Part shown: positions 8,237 through 16,719 of the stretch, piece by piece
How positions within the stretch are numbered: the first letter of the stretch is position 1
Layout: the number at the start of each line of letters is the position of its first letter
DNA from: JAYRWN01 sp041917975
GTDB lineage: Bacteria; Bacteroidota; Bacteroidia; Chitinophagales; Saprospiraceae
NCBI GenBank assembly: GCA_041917975.1
Contig: JAYRWN010000374.1
Location: 1-36,926 of the forward strand
Direction: 5' to 3'
Length of the DNA: 36,926 nt
Notes under the pieces: generated by a model
What the model saw: only the letters and a program-made list of their open reading frames with translations
Databases searched by the model: none
Told to the model about the DNA's origin: nothing
Made by a program: the position numbers and the translations under genes

Positions 8237-10780
8237 TTATCGTTCCTGGTTATCTGAAGAATTATTTTTTTTTGGCACCTCAAAAGCGTCTTCCATTTCT
8301 TCAGTATTGCTGAACGGATCGCGCACTTCACTGCGGTATTCAGCACAATTGATGGTTACCCCCAGGTCTCCTTCGGGGTGAAAAAAGCGGACCGCTGGAT
8401 CGAATTCTGAAATCGGCAGGGATTCCAGGTTTTTTAACATGTGTATGAAGATAGGCTTGGCCATCGCCGAACCCTGTCCTAAGAGCAGGTCACGAAAACG
8501 GATCCACTGCATATCTCCACCGACCCAGGTTCCAATGGCCACATTGGGTGTTATACCCATAAACCAACCGTCAGCATGATCATTGGTGGTACCGGTTTTG
8601 CCGGCGATGTCGCTTTTTAGTTCGCCCGGCATACGACCTTTGGAGGCATTAAGCAGGGTAATCATCACGTAATTAGACTTCGTGGACAGCGCCCGGTGCC
8701 GATTTTGTTTTGCGGCAAAGATGGTCTTTCCAAATTTATCTTCGATACGCAGAATAATGGTGGGTTCAATGTACTCGCCATTGTTAGCGAACGTGGCGTA
8801 AGCGGAGGTAAGTTCCTCGACGGTCAGTTCCGGAGTACCTAAACAAATGCTGGGCACATTGGGAACTTTTTGTCCATCAATTCCCATACTGATGGCCGTT
8901 TGACGCACCGGTTCGGCGCTCCCGAATTGTTTCATCAGCCATACGGAAATCGAATTGACCGAATGTTCCAAACCCGAATATAAATTCATGCTTTTGCCGG
9001 AAAATCCACTGGCATTCTGAGGAGTCCAGGATTGCAATAAGGTAAAATTGTTTTCACCGGGAGATATGGTGTATGGTTGATCCACCACCTGATGACACGG
9101 CGAGATATTGTTTAACACAGCCGTAGTGTACACAAAAGGTTTGAACGTTGAGCCCACCTGACGATTGGAGGTAACGTGATCAAATTTAAAATTTTGATGG
9201 TTGACACCTCCTACCCACGCTTTGACGTGACCGGAGCGGGGATCCATAGCCATCACCCCGCATTGTAAAAACGACAGCATGTATTTTATCGAGTCCAGAG
9301 GACTTAACAGGGTATCCTTTTGATACAACGGTGGTGTATAATCAAAAACCTTACATTTAACTTTTGTATCAAAATGTTTAACCACATCTTTGGCAAATTT
9401 CGCCTGCTGTTTTTTTAGGTCCTGCCAATAAGGGCTGGTCATTACGGCCTTTAATTTACCGAGTTTTTCACCAGAGATGGTGCCTTTACTGCGCAGTCCG
9501 GCCAACGTCCCCGGCTTTTTTTCTTCTTCCATCATCCAACGTATCTCATTATCCGTATAGACCAGATCTCCAACTTCTTCTTTAAGTTTAGTCAGAGGGC
9601 CTTTCAAATATTGGATACGCATATTTTGATAGCGATCGGTTTCTTTAACCAGGTTCCACAATTGGACCTTACGCAGCTCAAGTTGTTCTTTTTCCACTTT
9701 GTAAGTGATGGGGTCAGTTTTACCCCAATGTTTCCAAAAGGTTTGTTGCAGTTTTGGCATATGTTCCTCGACGGCTTTAAGCGCAAATTCCTGATATCGG
9801 GAATCGATAGTGGTGTATATTTTCAAGCCATCGCCAAATAAGTCATAAGGTGTGCCATCCGGCTGCATGTTTTCAGGTTGCTGCAGCAGAGCTTTTACCC
9901 GTTCCTGAATGACTACCATCAAGTAGGGAGCTGCCCCCGCGCTTTGACTCAAACGCAAAAATCCACTGATATCTATTTGAGTTAATTTTAAAGAATCATA
10001 TTGCTCGCGGGTGATGTAATCATGTTTTAGCATCTGGTGTAAGACGACATTACGCCGGTCAAAGGAATTATTAGGATTGCGTCTGGGATTAAATTCAAGT
10101 GGATTTTTGAGCATGCCCACGATCACAGCGGCTTCATTAATATTCAAGAGTCCTTGATCTTTTCCGAAATAGGTTTCGGCAGCAGCTTTCACTCCATAGG
10201 AATCGTAGATAAAGTCGGCTTTATTCAAATACATGGCCATGATTTCCTCCTTCGTATAAGCTCTTTCGAGTTTAACTGCGGTGATCCATTCTTTAAATTT
10301 GGCCATAGCCAAATGCATCCGGGCTTTTAAAGCACCCATAGAACGTGTATCCACCCGCGGGTATAACAGTTTAGCCAGCTGCTGGGTAATAGTGCTTCCT
10401 CCACCGCTGGATTTACCCATCAAAACCGTTTTGATGCCCACTCGTCCCAAGGCTAGAAAGTCAATACCCGAATGGCGGTAATATCTTTCGTCTTCTGTGG
10501 CTAGTAACGCTTCTACGATATATGGGTTCATCTCTTCATAAGGAATAGAGACCCTGTTCTGCCTAAAAAATCGACCCATGGTCGATTTATCGATATACAG
10601 AGCTTCGGAAGCCTGAGCGACCTGCGGGTTTTCCAGGTCATCAAAGGAGGGAAGATTGGCAAATGACAACCCAAAAAAGAATAGGATGACCACCACCACC
10701 AGGCCAATCGCGGCATGCCAGAACCACTTAAGTACGGTCGCTGCTGCTGCTCCTGGATATTTAGTTGGATTAGCCGGCAT
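8237..10780 (-). CDS. Class A penicillin-binding protein (PBP1A-type transglycosylase/transpeptidase)
   Basis: 847 residues; a bifunctional enzyme that polymerises and cross-links peptidoglycan at the inner membrane. One transmembrane segment lies at about 20-40. The GT51 glycosyltransferase domain follows, with EDERYYRHSGID (catalytic Glu96), GGGSTITQQLAK (126-137) and the KEEIMAMYLNKADF segment. The transpeptidase domain has the SxxK motif STFK at 544-547, SVN at 607-609 and KTGT at 728-731, so all three active-site motifs are intact. A stretch of about 130 residues (roughly 335-470) between the domains is charged and helical. The start ATG is at 10780. It is the mrcA/ponA type of Bacteroidota; I leave the symbol blank because several paralogues are usual. 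Confidence 0.93.
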   Translation of the reverse strand: MPANPTKYPGAAAATVLKWFWHAAIGLVVVVILFFFGLSFANLPSFDDLENPQVAQASEALYIDKSTMGRFFRQNRVSIPYEEMNPYIVEALLATEDERYYRHSGIDFLALGRVGIKTVLMGKSSGGGSTITQQLAKLLYPRVDTRSMGALKARMHLAMAKFKEWITAVKLERAYTKEEIMAMYLNKADFIYDSYGVKAAAETYFGKDQGLLNINEAAVIVGMLKNPLEFNPRRNPNNSFDRRNVVLHQMLKHDYITREQYDSLKLTQIDISGFLRLSQSAGAAPYLMVVIQERVKALLQQPENMQPDGTPYDLFGDGLKIYTTIDSRYQEFALKAVEEHMPKLQQTFWKHWGKTDPITYKVEKEQLELRKVQLWNLVKETDRYQNMRIQYLKGPLTKLKEEVGDLVYTDNEIRWMMEEEKKPGTLAGLRSKGTISGEKLGKLKAVMTSPYWQDLKKQQAKFAKDVVKHFDTKVKCKVFDYTPPLYQKDTLLSPLDSIKYMLSFLQCGVMAMDPRSGHVKAWVGGVNHQNFKFDHVTSNRQVGSTFKPFVYTTAVLNNISPCHQVVDQPYTISPGENNFTLLQSWTPQNASGFSGKSMNLYSGLEHSVNSISVWLMKQFGSAEPVRQTAISMGIDGQKVPNVPSICLGTPELTVEELTSAYATFANNGEYIEPTIILRIEDKFGKTIFAAKQNRHRALSTKSNYVMITLLNASKGRMPGELKSDIAGKTGTTNDHADGWFMGITPNVAIGTWVGGDMQWIRFRDLLLGQGSAMAKPIFIHMLKNLESLPISEFDPAVRFFHPEGDLGVTINCAEYRSEVRDPFSNTEEMEDAFEVPKKNNSSDNQER

Positions 10781-10825
10781 ATGTTGTCAGTTTTCCTATA
10801 TACGTCATGTACATCTATTTTAGTG

Positions 10826-10833
10826 CGAAGGTA
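10826..10833 (-). promoter_or_regulatory. Possible promoter -7 box upstream of the PBP gene
   Basis: On the minus strand TACCTTCG, one base off the Bacteroidota -7 consensus TAnnTTTG, lies 46 bases before the PBP start codon. No good -33 box is seen, so support is weak. Confidence 0.25.
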
Positions 10834-10868
10834 TCAACTTTTTCCCGGAAGTATTGCGCATCGGGGAT

Positions 10869-11930
10869 TTAAGCCGTTTTGTGCCGATAGTAATCCAATG
10901 CGGTTTGCACTTCCGCCAAAGTAACCTGACTGTCTTCCGTGACATCCCCGACACGTTTTAACAAGGAGAATATCAACGTCTCGCCCACATTCTTTTTATC
11001 ATGCAATAAATACCGAATGATCTTCCGGTCGGCTTCAGAAGGTATAACCGGCAAGGGATACCATTTTTTAATAAACGTATAAACTTCTTCTTCCAATTCT
11101 GCAGACAGTAACCCTTTTTGATGGCTTATGTGATTCTCCATAATCAAGCCGGCAGCGATACATTCACCATGGAGCCACTCCTCCGACCCCTCTAATAAAT
11201 AACTTTCGACGGCATGTCCCAGAGAATGCCCCAGATTCAACACCTTACGGCGGCCTTTTTCAAAAGGATCTGCTTCTACCACCGCCGCTTTAACCAGAAT
11301 GGCCTGATGCACAAGCGCTGCTGATGTCAGTTCGTCAAGCTGGGTCATCCACTTCAATCGTTGATATAAGTCCTGGTCCCCGATCAAGCCGTGTTTATAC
11401 ATCTCCATCATCCCATTGGTCAACTGCCGTGACGGTAAGGTTGATAAGAAATCAGGATTAACCCACACCATCATTGGGTCCTGAAATAAACCTACCGCGT
11501 TTTTATAACCGGCAAAATCAATAGCCAGTTTGCCGCCCACGGAGGCGTCTACCTGGCTGAGCAGAGTAGTAGGTGCCTGGATAAAATCCAAACCGCGCTT
11601 AAAGGTTGCTGCGCAAAATCCTCCCATGTCCCCTATGACTCCCCCGCCCAAATTAATCAACAAACTCCGGCGATCGGCCCCAAAATGAAGCATCTGCCGC
11701 CAGATTTGGCTACACGTATCGATGGTTTTGGCGCTTTCTCCAGAAGGGATGCGGATGACTTTTAAGTGGTCCAAATGATTGGACAGAAGAGGCAGACAAT
11801 GCTGCTCGGTGTGTTCATCCACCAGCACCATCCGTTGACTGTACTGCCCGGAGGAGATTCGTCGGAGGACAGCTTGAGGTCCAGCCTCTATTACCACCTC
11901 ATAAGCAGGCAGGGGAATAACAAAACTCAT
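10869..11930 (-). CDS. aroB: 3-dehydroquinate synthase
   Basis: 353 residues from the ATG at 11930; it converts DAHP to 3-dehydroquinate, step two of the shikimate pathway, using NAD and a divalent metal. I chose this start because it overlaps the upstream stop as ATGA and gives the usual N-terminus; a further upstream ATG (11978) would add 16 residues unlike the family. The NAD loop GGGVIGDMGG is at 95-104, followed by TTLLSQVDASVGGK (121-134). Likely metal ligands are Glu176 (MMEMYKHG), His235 (LNLGHSLGHA) and His254 (WLHGECIAAG). It is the last gene of a three-gene coupled operon. The partner aroA is about 3.3 kb away on the other strand. Confidence 0.95.
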   Translation of the reverse strand: MSFVIPLPAYEVVIEAGPQAVLRRISSGQYSQRMVLVDEHTEQHCLPLLSNHLDHLKVIRIPSGESAKTIDTCSQIWRQMLHFGADRRSLLINLGGGVIGDMGGFCAATFKRGLDFIQAPTTLLSQVDASVGGKLAIDFAGYKNAVGLFQDPMMVWVNPDFLSTLPSRQLTNGMMEMYKHGLIGDQDLYQRLKWMTQLDELTSAALVHQAILVKAAVVEADPFEKGRRKVLNLGHSLGHAVESYLLEGSEEWLHGECIAAGLIMENHISHQKGLLSAELEEEVYTFIKKWYPLPVIPSEADRKIIRYLLHDKKNVGETLIFSLLKRVGDVTEDSQVTLAEVQTALDYYRHKTA

Positions 11931-12217
11931 GAGGATACATTTTGGAGGGTCCATGCGTCTGCCGGGAAGGCAAACCACGCTTTAACTTCGGGCCAAACCT
12001 GTTTAAAAAGCTCGGACCGGCGGTAATGTTCTAAAGCTAAAAGATGATCCCACGTACTGATAGTAAAATAAATGGCCGGATTATCAACATCCTGAAGCAT
12101 GTCCAGTGATCTACAGCCGGGATACTTTAATATCTGCTCGCTCACCCGGGCAAAAACGGGAGGAAACAACTTGGCTTGGTTTTGATGAAAATGCAATTTG
12201 ACGATGCGCGTAATCAT
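11927..12217 (-). CDS. ABM-superfamily (antibiotic biosynthesis monooxygenase-like) protein
   Basis: 96 residues, the size of a single ABM/dimeric alpha-beta-barrel domain. The pattern ITRIVKLHFHQ (strand), a helix with FARVSEQILKYPGCRSLDML, then YFTISTWDHLLALEHYRRSELF is the usual order of this fold. Members range from small monooxygenases to heme-degrading and regulatory proteins, and sequence alone does not say which. It overlaps the genes on both sides by ATGA, so it is translated together with the SAM hydrolase and aroB. No role in aromatic amino-acid synthesis is known to me; the coupling may reflect supply rather than function. Confidence 0.8.
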   Translation of the reverse strand: MITRIVKLHFHQNQAKLFPPVFARVSEQILKYPGCRSLDMLQDVDNPAIYFTISTWDHLLALEHYRRSELFKQVWPEVKAWFAFPADAWTLQNVSS

Positions 12218-12993
12218 ACCCCAGGGTCGTAAAAATCTATTTGAATGGTTTCTTCCACCTTAAGGCCCAAAAGGCTGGATGCTTTGCCCATGTTGATAGC
12301 CAGTTCCAAATGGTTGGCGGCATTAAATTTACACAATACCTCCCCTACCGGTACATCATGATAACTTTCGCTAATGGCCGTAATAGGATCAAACCGTTTG
12401 AAGAAGAGTGCAAATTCGCGACCTTTGGCCGCCCGTTCAAATATTTCGCGGGTTATGTTCAGGATAACATTTTCGTATTTATCCACATGGATGACCGAGC
12501 CGCGGATATTAGTTTTGGTTACCACCGGGTGCAGAGCCATACGCACAACCAGGTTTTGAACCGGATCTCCAATTTCATTTAATGTATCTCCTTTGGTTAG
12601 TTGCCGGGCCACTTTGCTGAATATCTGCCGAATCACCAAGGTGCCTCCTGGGGGCGCATTAAGTTCAAACACTTCATCCGGCATACGATCAAACATCAAA
12701 GAAAACAGGCCATTATTTGGACCGCAAAAGTAATGCCCGTCTTTAGAAAATAAAACGTAAGTCCGGTGATGGTTATAATTGTTATTGATACTGATGAAGT
12801 GCAGGGTTCCTACCGGGAAATTGGGGAAAGCGTTTTTTAACATAAATGCACCCTGAACGATGTCATGACTTGGAATGTTATGAGTAATGTCAATGATCTG
12901 CACCTGGGGAGCCGCTGATAAGATGGCGCCTTTTACCGCACTTACATAAAAGTCGGTAGTCCCTAGGTCAGAAGTCAAGGTGACCGTATGCAT
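12214..12993 (-). CDS. SAM hydroxide adenosyltransferase (DUF62 / SAM hydrolase)
   Basis: 259 residues. The N-terminal TSDLGTTDFYVSAVKG is the signature of the DUF62 family, which shares its fold with the SAM fluorinase and chlorinase. Family members split S-adenosylmethionine with hydroxide into adenosine and methionine. Further marks are IIDITHNIPSHDIVQGAF (34-51), FISINNNY and FCGPNNGLFSL, which shape the adenosine site. Halogenases differ in specific pocket residues and in genome context, and nothing here points to halogenation. It is the first gene of the operon with the ABM protein and aroB (ATGA overlap at the end) and diverges from phoH across 153 bases. Confidence 0.9.
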   Translation of the reverse strand: MHTVTLTSDLGTTDFYVSAVKGAILSAAPQVQIIDITHNIPSHDIVQGAFMLKNAFPNFPVGTLHFISINNNYNHHRTYVLFSKDGHYFCGPNNGLFSLMFDRMPDEVFELNAPPGGTLVIRQIFSKVARQLTKGDTLNEIGDPVQNLVVRMALHPVVTKTNIRGSVIHVDKYENVILNITREIFERAAKGREFALFFKRFDPITAISESYHDVPVGEVLCKFNAANHLELAINMGKASSLLGLKVEETIQIDFYDPGV

Positions 12994-13064
12994 AGTTATG
13001 TAAAATTAATATTTAAAAAAATGATATGTTATATATTTACATTCAGGCAGACTTAACCTGCTCG

Positions 13065-13072
13065 CAAAAATA
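13065..13072 (-). promoter_or_regulatory. Possible promoter -7 box for the SAM hydrolase/ABM/aroB operon
   Basis: TATTTTTG on the minus strand fits the Bacteroidota TAnnTTTG -7 box and lies about 71 bases before the ATG of the SAM hydrolase, in the AT-rich divergent region shared with phoH. The -33 element is not convincing. Confidence 0.35.
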
Positions 13073-13146
13073 TAATATTAATTAATTTTATAATTTGTTT
13101 TTTGCTCTCTTTGAACTTATTTGTGAAAAATTTAAAAATTTAGTGC

Positions 13147-14169
13147 TTGTCAAATTCACCCAGTGAAATCACGCTCAACTTCGAAGGTCTGGACTTACAG
13201 GAGCTTTACGGAGAAAACAACAGCAAAATTAATCTACTTAAAAAAGCCTTTCCCGAGCTGAGTCTTACCTTCCGGGGCGACCAGTTGAAGATTCACGGCG
13301 ATAAAAAGGACGCTCAAAAACTAAAAGGGAAGGTTGAGGTCATGACTAGGATCCTGCGCGACAAAAAAAAGTTGCCAATCGAATCCGTGGTGGAATTGCT
13401 CAATAGTCTGAATCCCTTTGATGGCGGTGGGGACGGTAAAGATCCTTTTACCATCGTCCATGGGCGTAATGGCCAACCCATTAAAGCCAAAACGCGTAAT
13501 CAGAGGATCATGGTAGAAGCCTGTGAACATAACGATATTGTCTTCGCTGCAGGACCAGCCGGAACCGGTAAAACGTACACCGCTGTGGCCATTGCCGTGG
13601 CCGCGTTAAAAAACCGTCAGGTCAAAAAAATCATCCTCACCCGGCCTGCTGTGGAAGCCGGTGAAAGCCTCGGCTTTTTACCGGGCGATCTGAAGGAAAA
13701 AGTAGATCCCTATCTGCGGCCTTTGTACGATGCCTTGGATGATATGCTGCCGGCTGAGACCCTGACCCAATTTATGACCAATCGGGTTATAGAAGTGGCT
13801 CCTCTGGCCTTTATGCGGGGGAGAACGCTGGATCACGCTTACATCATCCTGGATGAAGCTCAAAATGCGACCTCCATGCAATTAAAAATGTTTCTCACCC
13901 GCCTGGGTCCATCCGCCAAGTGCATCATCACCGGGGACCTGAGCCAGGTGGACCTGCCTTACCATCAGCGGTCCGGTTTGCAAATTGCCATCAATCTGTT
14001 AGGCCATTTACAAGGGGTCAGCGCCGTTTATTTAGACCCTTCCGACGTGGTTCGTCACCAGCTGGTCAAGGATATCATCCATGCCTATGATAAATTTGAA
14101 CAACGGCAACGCTCAAAGCGCGAAGCTGCCTCAGAAGATACACAGGAGCCAAAAAACGAGGAAGAATAA
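13147..14169 (+). CDS. PhoH-family P-loop ATPase
   Basis: 340 residues, cytosolic. An N-terminal KH-like region (about 1-100) precedes the PhoH ATPase domain, with Walker A GPAGTGKT at 136-143, ILTRPAVEAGESLGFLPGD (163-181), and Walker B IILDEAQNA (233-241), then ITGDLSQVDLP. This is the PhoL/YbeZ-type arrangement, linked in bacteria to ribosome and RNA metabolism near ybeY, which is not seen here. The start is TTG: a TAG stop lies in frame at 13141-13143, only one codon separates them, and the next ATG (residue 66) would cut into the conserved N-terminal domain. aroA follows 22 bases after the stop and is probably co-transcribed. Confidence 0.92.
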   Translation: MSNSPSEITLNFEGLDLQELYGENNSKINLLKKAFPELSLTFRGDQLKIHGDKKDAQKLKGKVEVMTRILRDKKKLPIESVVELLNSLNPFDGGGDGKDPFTIVHGRNGQPIKAKTRNQRIMVEACEHNDIVFAAGPAGTGKTYTAVAIAVAALKNRQVKKIILTRPAVEAGESLGFLPGDLKEKVDPYLRPLYDALDDMLPAETLTQFMTNRVIEVAPLAFMRGRTLDHAYIILDEAQNATSMQLKMFLTRLGPSAKCIITGDLSQVDLPYHQRSGLQIAINLLGHLQGVSAVYLDPSDVVRHQLVKDIIHAYDKFEQRQRSKREAASEDTQEPKNEEE

Positions 14170-14191
14170 TTCAAGCAGGTAACCAGAAGAT

Positions 14192-15460
14192 ATGTCAGGA
14201 TCAGGCCTTCCGGCCCAAGTGTATGAAATCACTGCCCGCGACCGCATGTTGCAAGGCGTGATTCATCTGGATGGGTCAAAAAGTATTAGCAACCGGGCGC
14301 TCATCATCCGGGCTTTGTGTCATCAACCGTTTCAATTAACCGGGTTATCCACGTCTGATGATACCCGGGCCCTGCAAAGGTTGTTAATGTCCGCAGATAC
14401 TGTCCTGGATGCCGGAGCAGCCGGGACCACCTTTCGGTTTCTTACGGCCTATCTGGCTTTCAATGGTTTTGGGGGGATTTTAACTGGGTCGGCGCGCATG
14501 AAAGAGCGCCCCATTGGCCCACTGGTCCAGGCCCTCAGTCAACTGGGGGCGAACATCACCTATGTCGAAAAAGAAGGTTATCCACCATTACAATTTCATC
14601 CGGCCGCCGCTTTGTCGGGCCAAGAGCAGATAGCTCTGCCAGCCAACATCAGCAGCCAGTTTATCTCCGCCATCCTGATGATAGCCCCGCAACTTTCTTC
14701 AGGTCTGCGTCTGCGCCTGGACGGTGAGTTAGTTTCCCGTCCCTATCTCCAAATGACCCTGGACATCATGGGCTATTTTGGCATTACACACCGCTGGGAT
14801 GGGGACCTCATCAGCATACCTAAACAGGATTATCAAGCGCGTGATTTTATAGTGGAAGCAGATTGGTCAGCTGCTTCTTACTACTATAGTTTAGCCGCCT
14901 TGTCCTCCGCAGCGGATATCACCCTCACCGGCCTGTCCAGAGACAGCCTGCAAGGTGATAGTATCATTGTCCGCCTGATGCAGCACTTTGGCGTTACGTC
15001 CACCTTTGGAGCTAACCAGGTACGTCTGCAAAAAAAACCAGGTGAGGCAATACGCGGTGAATTTGAAGCGGATTTCCTGGAATGTCCGGATCTGGCCCAA
15101 ACGCTGATTACCGTTTGTGCAGCCACCGGAACGCCGGGACGGTTTAAAGGACTGAAAACCTTATTTATTAAAGAAACAGACCGGGTGAAAGCAATGCAAA
15201 CGGAGCTGGCCAGGATAGGTGTAAAGTTTTTAATTGAACCCGGGACTGAGCATGACCCTGTATTCAGCATAAACGGAAAGCCACAGTGGTCCGCTGTACC
15301 TACTTTCACTACCTATCATGATCATCGTATGGCCATGGCCTTAGCACCCCTGGCTTTACTTCACCCTGTACGTATAGCAGATCCGGGGGTGGTCAGCAAA
15401 TCCTATGGCAATTATTGGGACGATTTAAGGAAATTAGGAATAAACTATGCTTCTGTCTAA
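14192..15460 (+). CDS. aroA: 3-phosphoshikimate 1-carboxyvinyltransferase (EPSP synthase)
   Basis: 422 residues, normal length. It joins shikimate-3-phosphate and PEP, the sixth shikimate step. Substrate-site motifs are in place: DGSKSISNRALI (27-38, with Lys30, Ser31 and Arg35), GAAGTTFRFLTA (77-88, the form of the family's G.AGT..R loop), ERPIGPL, and FIKETDRVKAM near 325-335 followed by TYHDHRMAMALA. The inhibitor-sensitivity loop reads GAAGTT rather than the enteric GNAGTA, a common feature outside enterics, so no resistance claim is made. It lies 22 bases after phoH, so a two-gene unit is likely. Confidence 0.95.
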   Translation: MSGSGLPAQVYEITARDRMLQGVIHLDGSKSISNRALIIRALCHQPFQLTGLSTSDDTRALQRLLMSADTVLDAGAAGTTFRFLTAYLAFNGFGGILTGSARMKERPIGPLVQALSQLGANITYVEKEGYPPLQFHPAAALSGQEQIALPANISSQFISAILMIAPQLSSGLRLRLDGELVSRPYLQMTLDIMGYFGITHRWDGDLISIPKQDYQARDFIVEADWSAASYYYSLAALSSAADITLTGLSRDSLQGDSIIVRLMQHFGVTSTFGANQVRLQKKPGEAIRGEFEADFLECPDLAQTLITVCAATGTPGRFKGLKTLFIKETDRVKAMQTELARIGVKFLIEPGTEHDPVFSINGKPQWSAVPTFTTYHDHRMAMALAPLALLHPVRIADPGVVSKSYGNYWDDLRKLGINYASV

Positions 15461-15607
15461 AACCAGTTCATTTTATTAACAAATTTTATTTTTCTGCATT
15501 TTTGATCAGGCAGGTGACCATTAGGTTCACTCCTCTTATTTAGCAATTGGTGCAGCTCGAATTAAAATACACCGTCAAAGAGGTGGATAAAAAATTTCTG
15601 AACATTC

Positions 15608-15632
15608 CAACCTTTTTGGGACTATACCTGTC
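15608..15632 (+). promoter_or_regulatory. Candidate autoregulated ECF promoter
   Basis: CAACCTTTTT (15608-15617) followed after 12 bases by GTC (15630-15632) resembles the AAC...GTC layout of ECF-dependent promoters, placed 33 bases before the sigma gene. ECF operons often control their own promoter. The match is by eye only. Confidence 0.4.
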
Positions 15633-15665
15633 TTTACCTCGTATTTTACGGTAATAACGGATCTT

Positions 15666-16214
15666 TTGGACGAGAAACAACTGGCTGAAATGGACTTGAT
15701 TCGGCTGTGCCTGCAGGGCAACCGACTGGCCGAACATCGCCTCTACCAACAGTATGTTCAGGCGATGTTCCATACGGCCCTGCGCATGCTGGGGCAGGAG
15801 TCCGAAGCCATGGACGTATTGCAGGATGCCTTCCTGAAGGTATTTCAGAGCCTGGGCTCTTTTCGTCAGGAGTCTTCACTGGGAGCATGGATCAAGAGAA
15901 TAGTGGTAAATATGTCCATTAATCATCTGCGGCAGAAAAAACAGCAAGCCTGGCAAGACCTCCCTCCGGATGCGGAGCAGAGACCGGCACTGACTACAGA
16001 GGGAATCGATGCCCTGCAAGCTGCCGATATCCATAAAGCTATCCTTGCCCTGCCGCCGGGCAGCCGTACGGTGTTTAATCTGTTTGCGGTGGAAGGGTAT
16101 AGTCATCAGGAAATTGCCGACTTGCTGGGCATCAGCGAATCGACTTCCAAAAGCCAATATTTCCGTGCCAAACAATTGCTGCAAACGCATTTGAAAACGT
16201 TGAATTATGTCTGA
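15666..16214 (+). CDS. ECF-subfamily RNA polymerase sigma factor
   Basis: Up to 182 residues with the two-domain ECF layout. Region 2 spans about 15-85 (LYQQYVQAMFHTALRMLG, then AMDVLQDAFLKVFQSLGSF and the WIKRIVVNMSINHLR -10-binding helix). Region 4 spans 120-180 (LPPGSRTVFNLFAVEGYSH, then the EIADLLGISESTSKSQYFRA helix-turn-helix). The start could be TTG at 15666 or ATG at 15690; the latter gives MDLIRLCLQGN, a common ECF beginning, so the first 8 residues are uncertain. The stop overlaps the next gene by 8 bases, giving a tight operon with a membrane anti-sigma-like protein and a secreted solenoid. Confidence 0.93.
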   Translation: MDEKQLAEMDLIRLCLQGNRLAEHRLYQQYVQAMFHTALRMLGQESEAMDVLQDAFLKVFQSLGSFRQESSLGAWIKRIVVNMSINHLRQKKQQAWQDLPPDAEQRPALTTEGIDALQAADIHKAILALPPGSRTVFNLFAVEGYSHQEIADLLGISESTSKSQYFRAKQLLQTHLKTLNYV

Positions 16215-16719
16215 TCTGGAACAAAAAATCCATGCTCTGAATGAGGAGCTAAACCGCGTGCATACCATCGATGCAGCCGGCCTGTGGCAACGCATGGAAA
16301 AAAAACGTCACCGGGAGCGCCGCTGGACGTACGGGTTACAAATTGCCGCTGGTCTGTTTATCCTGGTCAGTATCGCTGCCGGTATCTGGATGAGTAATCA
16401 TCGGGAGCCCAACCTGACTAATCTGCCTTTGCCGGCAGAAGCCCAACGTTTCGTTCAGGACTATGAATCTGAAATAGCCGAAAAATTGAAACACATTGAT
16501 GCCGGCAAAATTGATACTTCTGCCTGGCAGGAAATTCAACTGGAGTTACAACTGCTGGAACATTATGGGCAAGATATCCGCCAGGACATGAACTTATACG
16601 ATCGCGAACAAATGATGGAGTTACTAAAACGATATTACGAACGTAAAATACGCCTGATAGAATTATTACAAAAAGAAATGTTTAACACTGAAAAAAAAGC
16701 TGAAAATCATGAAAGTTAA
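16207..16719 (+). CDS. Membrane-anchored anti-sigma-like protein
   Basis: 170 residues. The N-terminal 40 residues are charged and helical (cytosolic), one transmembrane segment lies at about 41-62, and the rest is predicted periplasmic and helical, rich in Glu, Lys and Leu. This topology, plus an 8-base overlap with the ECF sigma gene upstream, fits a regulator that holds the sigma factor at the membrane. I do not see the classic HxxxCxxC zinc anti-sigma motif, so it is either a different anti-sigma class or another signalling partner. The last 11 bases overlap the solenoid gene. Confidence 0.7.
   Translation: MSDLEQKIHALNEELNRVHTIDAAGLWQRMEKKRHRERRWTYGLQIAAGLFILVSIAAGIWMSNHREPNLTNLPLPAEAQRFVQDYESEIAEKLKHIDAGKIDTSAWQEIQLELQLLEHYGQDIRQDMNLYDREQMMELLKRYYERKIRLIELLQKEMFNTEKKAENHES

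Noticed and set aside
12214..12993. SAM-dependent fluorinase or chlorinase
   Set aside because: Most DUF62 members are SAM hydroxide adenosyltransferases, and no halometabolite genes are nearby.
14884..15309. 141-codon frame antisense to aroA
   Set aside because: Shadow of a well-supported conserved gene with no independent evidence.
15546..15656. Small plus-strand frame of about 36 codons before the ECF gene
   Set aside because: It overlaps the candidate ECF promoter, has no ATG and follows an in-frame stop; probably chance.
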